DNA of 64,000 nt from Prado023 sp963798745 (GTDB lineage Bacteria; Actinomycetota; Actinomycetes; S36-B12; CAIYMF01). The stretch is taken from the NCBI GenBank assembly GCA_963798745.1, contig CAWCUF010000010.1, positions 62,001-126,000 on the forward strand. Reading direction: 5' to 3'. Of this stretch, positions 62,439 through 64,000 are shown piece by piece. The notes beneath the pieces were generated by a model that saw nothing but the letters and a program-made list of their open reading frames with translations, had not been told where the DNA came from and did not search any database. Every line of letters starts with the position of its first letter. Position 1 is the stretch's first letter. A program made the translations under genes and the position numbers.

Positions 62439-63722
62439 CTAGGAGAGGTCGACCCCGAGAAGCGTGTCCAGCAGGTGTCGGACCTGACCGGGGGCCGAGG
62501 AGTCGCCCGGCGCAGCACTCCCGACACCGATCCGCGAACCGTTCTGCGGGCCGGTCGGCCCGGTTTCGCGGGCCAGGGCGGCAGCGGCCCAGGCATCCAC
62601 GAGGGTCAGTGCCGCGGGTGCCTCGAGGTCCTCGGCGAGTCGCTCGCGCACCGCTGCCAGCAGCCCTTCGGCCGACGGTCCCGTGGGCAGTGCGCAGGCC
62701 GCCCGCCAGTGCGCCAACCGCCGCTCGGCCGCGGCCAGATCCTGCGCCCGCCACTGCCAGTCGCTGCGGTAGTGGTGGGCGAGCAGCGCCAGCCGGATCG
62801 CAGCGGGGTCGGTGCCCGACCGGCGCAGATGCGAGACGAACACGAGGTTGCCGCGCGACTTGCTCATCTTGTGCCCGTCGTAGCCGACCATCCCGGCATG
62901 CACGAAGTGCTCGGCCATCGCGGCCCCGCCGGTCGCGGCCCGCGCCTGCGCCGAGCACATCTCGTGATGCGGGAACGCGAGGTCCGAGCCGCCGCCCTGC
63001 ACGTCGAAGCCCATCCCGAGGTGGTCCAACGCGATCGCGGTGCACTCGATGTGCCATCCGGGCCGGCCGTGACCGAGGTCGGTGTCCCACGCCGGCTCGT
63101 CCGGGCGGGCTGCCTGCCAGAGCATGCAGTCCAGCGGTGTGCGCTTGCCCGGTCGGGCGGGATCCCCGCCGCGCTCGGCGAAGATCGCCTGCATCGCGGC
63201 CTCGCCCAAGCCGGCGACTGTGCCGAACCCCGGGGCGGCCACGGTGTTGAAGTAGAGGTCGCCATCAACGTCGTAGACGAACCCCGCCGCGCGCAGCCGG
63301 TCGACCCAATGCACCACCGACGGGATCGACTCGACTGCTCCGATGTAGTGCCGGGGCGGCAGGACGCGTAGGGCTGTCATGTCCTCGGCGAACAGGGCGG
63401 TCTCGGCGCGGGCGAGCTCACGCCAGTCCTGCCCGGTGGCGATCGCCCGCTCCAGCAGCGGGTCGTCCACGTCGGTGACGTTCTGCACGTAGTGGACTGT
63501 GTGCCCCAGATCTCGCCAGTACCGGTGGACCAGGTCGAACGCGATGTAGGTCGCAGCGTGCCCGAGGTGGGTGGCGTCGTACGGCGTGATCCCGCACACG
63601 TACATCCGGGCCTCGCTCGCCGGAGCGGTGGGTCGGACCCGCCCACTGGCGGTGTCGAACAGGCTCAACGCCGGCCCGTGACCGGGCAGTTCGAGGGGCT
63701 CGGACCCGGACCATGACTCCAC
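62439..63722 (-). CDS. mshC: Cysteine:1D-myo-inosityl 2-amino-2-deoxy-alpha-D-glucopyranoside ligase (MshC)
   Basis: A 427-residue ATP-dependent ligase that joins cysteine to GlcN-inositol in mycothiol synthesis; it is related to cysteinyl-tRNA synthetase. Motifs are the HIGH-type MYVCGITPYDATHLGHAATY, zinc-binding Cys in HIECTAIA, and KMSKSRGN. The tRNA-binding domain of CysS is absent, and it ends about 35 residues after a helical bundle. Homologous to Rv2130c. GTG start at 63722. It confirms that mycothiol is made. Confidence 0.95.
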   Translation of the reverse strand: MESWSGSEPLELPGHGPALSLFDTASGRVRPTAPASEARMYVCGITPYDATHLGHAATYIAFDLVHRYWRDLGHTVHYVQNVTDVDDPLLERAIATGQDWRELARAETALFAEDMTALRVLPPRHYIGAVESIPSVVHWVDRLRAAGFVYDVDGDLYFNTVAAPGFGTVAGLGEAAMQAIFAERGGDPARPGKRTPLDCMLWQAARPDEPAWDTDLGHGRPGWHIECTAIALDHLGMGFDVQGGGSDLAFPHHEMCSAQARAATGGAAMAEHFVHAGMVGYDGHKMSKSRGNLVFVSHLRRSGTDPAAIRLALLAHHYRSDWQWRAQDLAAAERRLAHWRAACALPTGPSAEGLLAAVRERLAEDLEAPAALTLVDAWAAAALARETGPTGPQNGSRIGVGSAAPGDSSAPGQVRHLLDTLLGVDLS

Positions 63723-63861
63723 GGGGGAACCCTAGGCGATGAACGCGACCCCGGCCCTCGATGCCGGATCGGCCCTGCCCCGTGCGGGTCGGCACCAGTC
63801 GTGCATCGCGAAGCACGTGCCCCGCGGGCCAGCACCGATCCCGGTGACCGGACCGCCGACG

Positions 63862-63867
63862 TAGGCT
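63862..63867 (+). promoter_or_regulatory. Candidate -10 box giving a leaderless SURF1 mRNA
   Basis: TAGGCT matches the actinobacterial -10 consensus. It lies six bases before the GTG at 63874, which is where transcription would start, so the mRNA would lack a leader. No -35 hexamer or ribosome-binding site is seen. Confidence 0.4.
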
Positions 63868-63873
63868 GTCGGC

Positions 63874-64000
63874 GTGCTGGCGATTCTCAGGCAACGACGG
63901 TGGCTCGGGTTCACCGTCTTCATCCTGGTGATGGTCGCGCTGACCCTCTTCCTGGCGCGCTGGCAGTGGAACCGGTACCAGGTGCGCCTCGCCGAGAACG
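63874..64000 (+). CDS. SURF1 family protein, N-terminal part (cut by window edge)
   Basis: Only 42 residues are in the window. A membrane helix (GFTVFILVMVALTLFLARW) precedes the WQWNRYQVRLAEN segment, where W-Q-W-x-R followed by a basic helix is the SURF1 hallmark. SURF1 proteins help assemble cytochrome c oxidase; if right, the organism can respire oxygen. Start GTG 63874 is assumed since no ribosome-binding site is near. The gene continues past the window. Confidence 0.7.
   Translation, partial: MLAILRQRRWLGFTVFILVMVALTLFLARWQWNRYQVRLAEN

Overview
The window is a dense, high-GC chromosomal segment of an actinomycete. Three things support this: a complete Pup-proteasome locus (dop, pup, prcB, prcA, pafA, pafBC, arc/mpa); mycothiol genes (mshC and an Rv2466c-like thioredoxin-fold protein); and rbpA, ppm and lnt in the usual actinobacterial order. 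From rbpA to mshC the backbone order broadly follows the Mycobacterium tuberculosis region Rv2050-Rv2130c. I cannot place genus or species from sequence alone. No rRNA, tRNA, CRISPR array or complete insertion sequence was seen.

Layout. 1-2285: 3' part of a cobalt ECF transporter operon (cbiM-PDGLE-cbiQ-cbiO), translationally coupled. 2286-5574: cold-shock gene with structured leader and terminator, a baeRF-type protein and an SGNH hydrolase. 5594-12428: glutamine amidotransferase, short UvrA paralogue, DsbA-like protein, VapBC toxin-antitoxin pair with a palindromic operator, secreted subtilisin. 12430-17957: glycerophosphodiesterase, rbpA with a SigR/SigH-type promoter, fxsA, ppm, a Rieske protein, a GlsB/YeaQ-type membrane protein, a frameshifted small gene and lnt. 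18103-26959: a lysine-fermentation-type cluster (kal, kamE, kamD, amidohydrolase, kdd, divergent kamA, an Lrp/AsnC regulator, an acyl-CoA dehydrogenase). 27042-35481: 5'-3' exonuclease, L,D-transpeptidase, helY helicase, lipid/diacylglycerol kinase, VapC remnant, tatC-tatA, zinc ribbon protein. 35628-47731: pafBC, two FKBPs, pafA, prcA, prcB, pup, dop, DUF1232, ptsG, arc/mpa. 47835-64000: trmI, M50 protease, RecB-like nuclease, ABC exporter, HAD phosphatase, metH, HNH remnant, aldo/keto reductase, pgi, mshC and the start of a SURF1-family gene.

How the genes fit together. The lysine cluster would convert L-lysine to beta-lysine (KamA), then 3,5-diaminohexanoate (KamDE), 3-keto-5-aminohexanoate (Kdd) and, after a cleavage step, 3-aminobutyryl-CoA to crotonyl-CoA (Kal). 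The cleavage enzyme Kce is not in the window; an amidohydrolase sits in the operon instead. KamDE and MetH both use cobalamin, matching the cobalt transporter at the left edge. The proteasome genes are near complete, but their linked activator gene pafBC is a fused frame interrupted near its middle. Several other loci (15961-16332, the HNH gene) also look frameshifted, so part of this may be assembly error.
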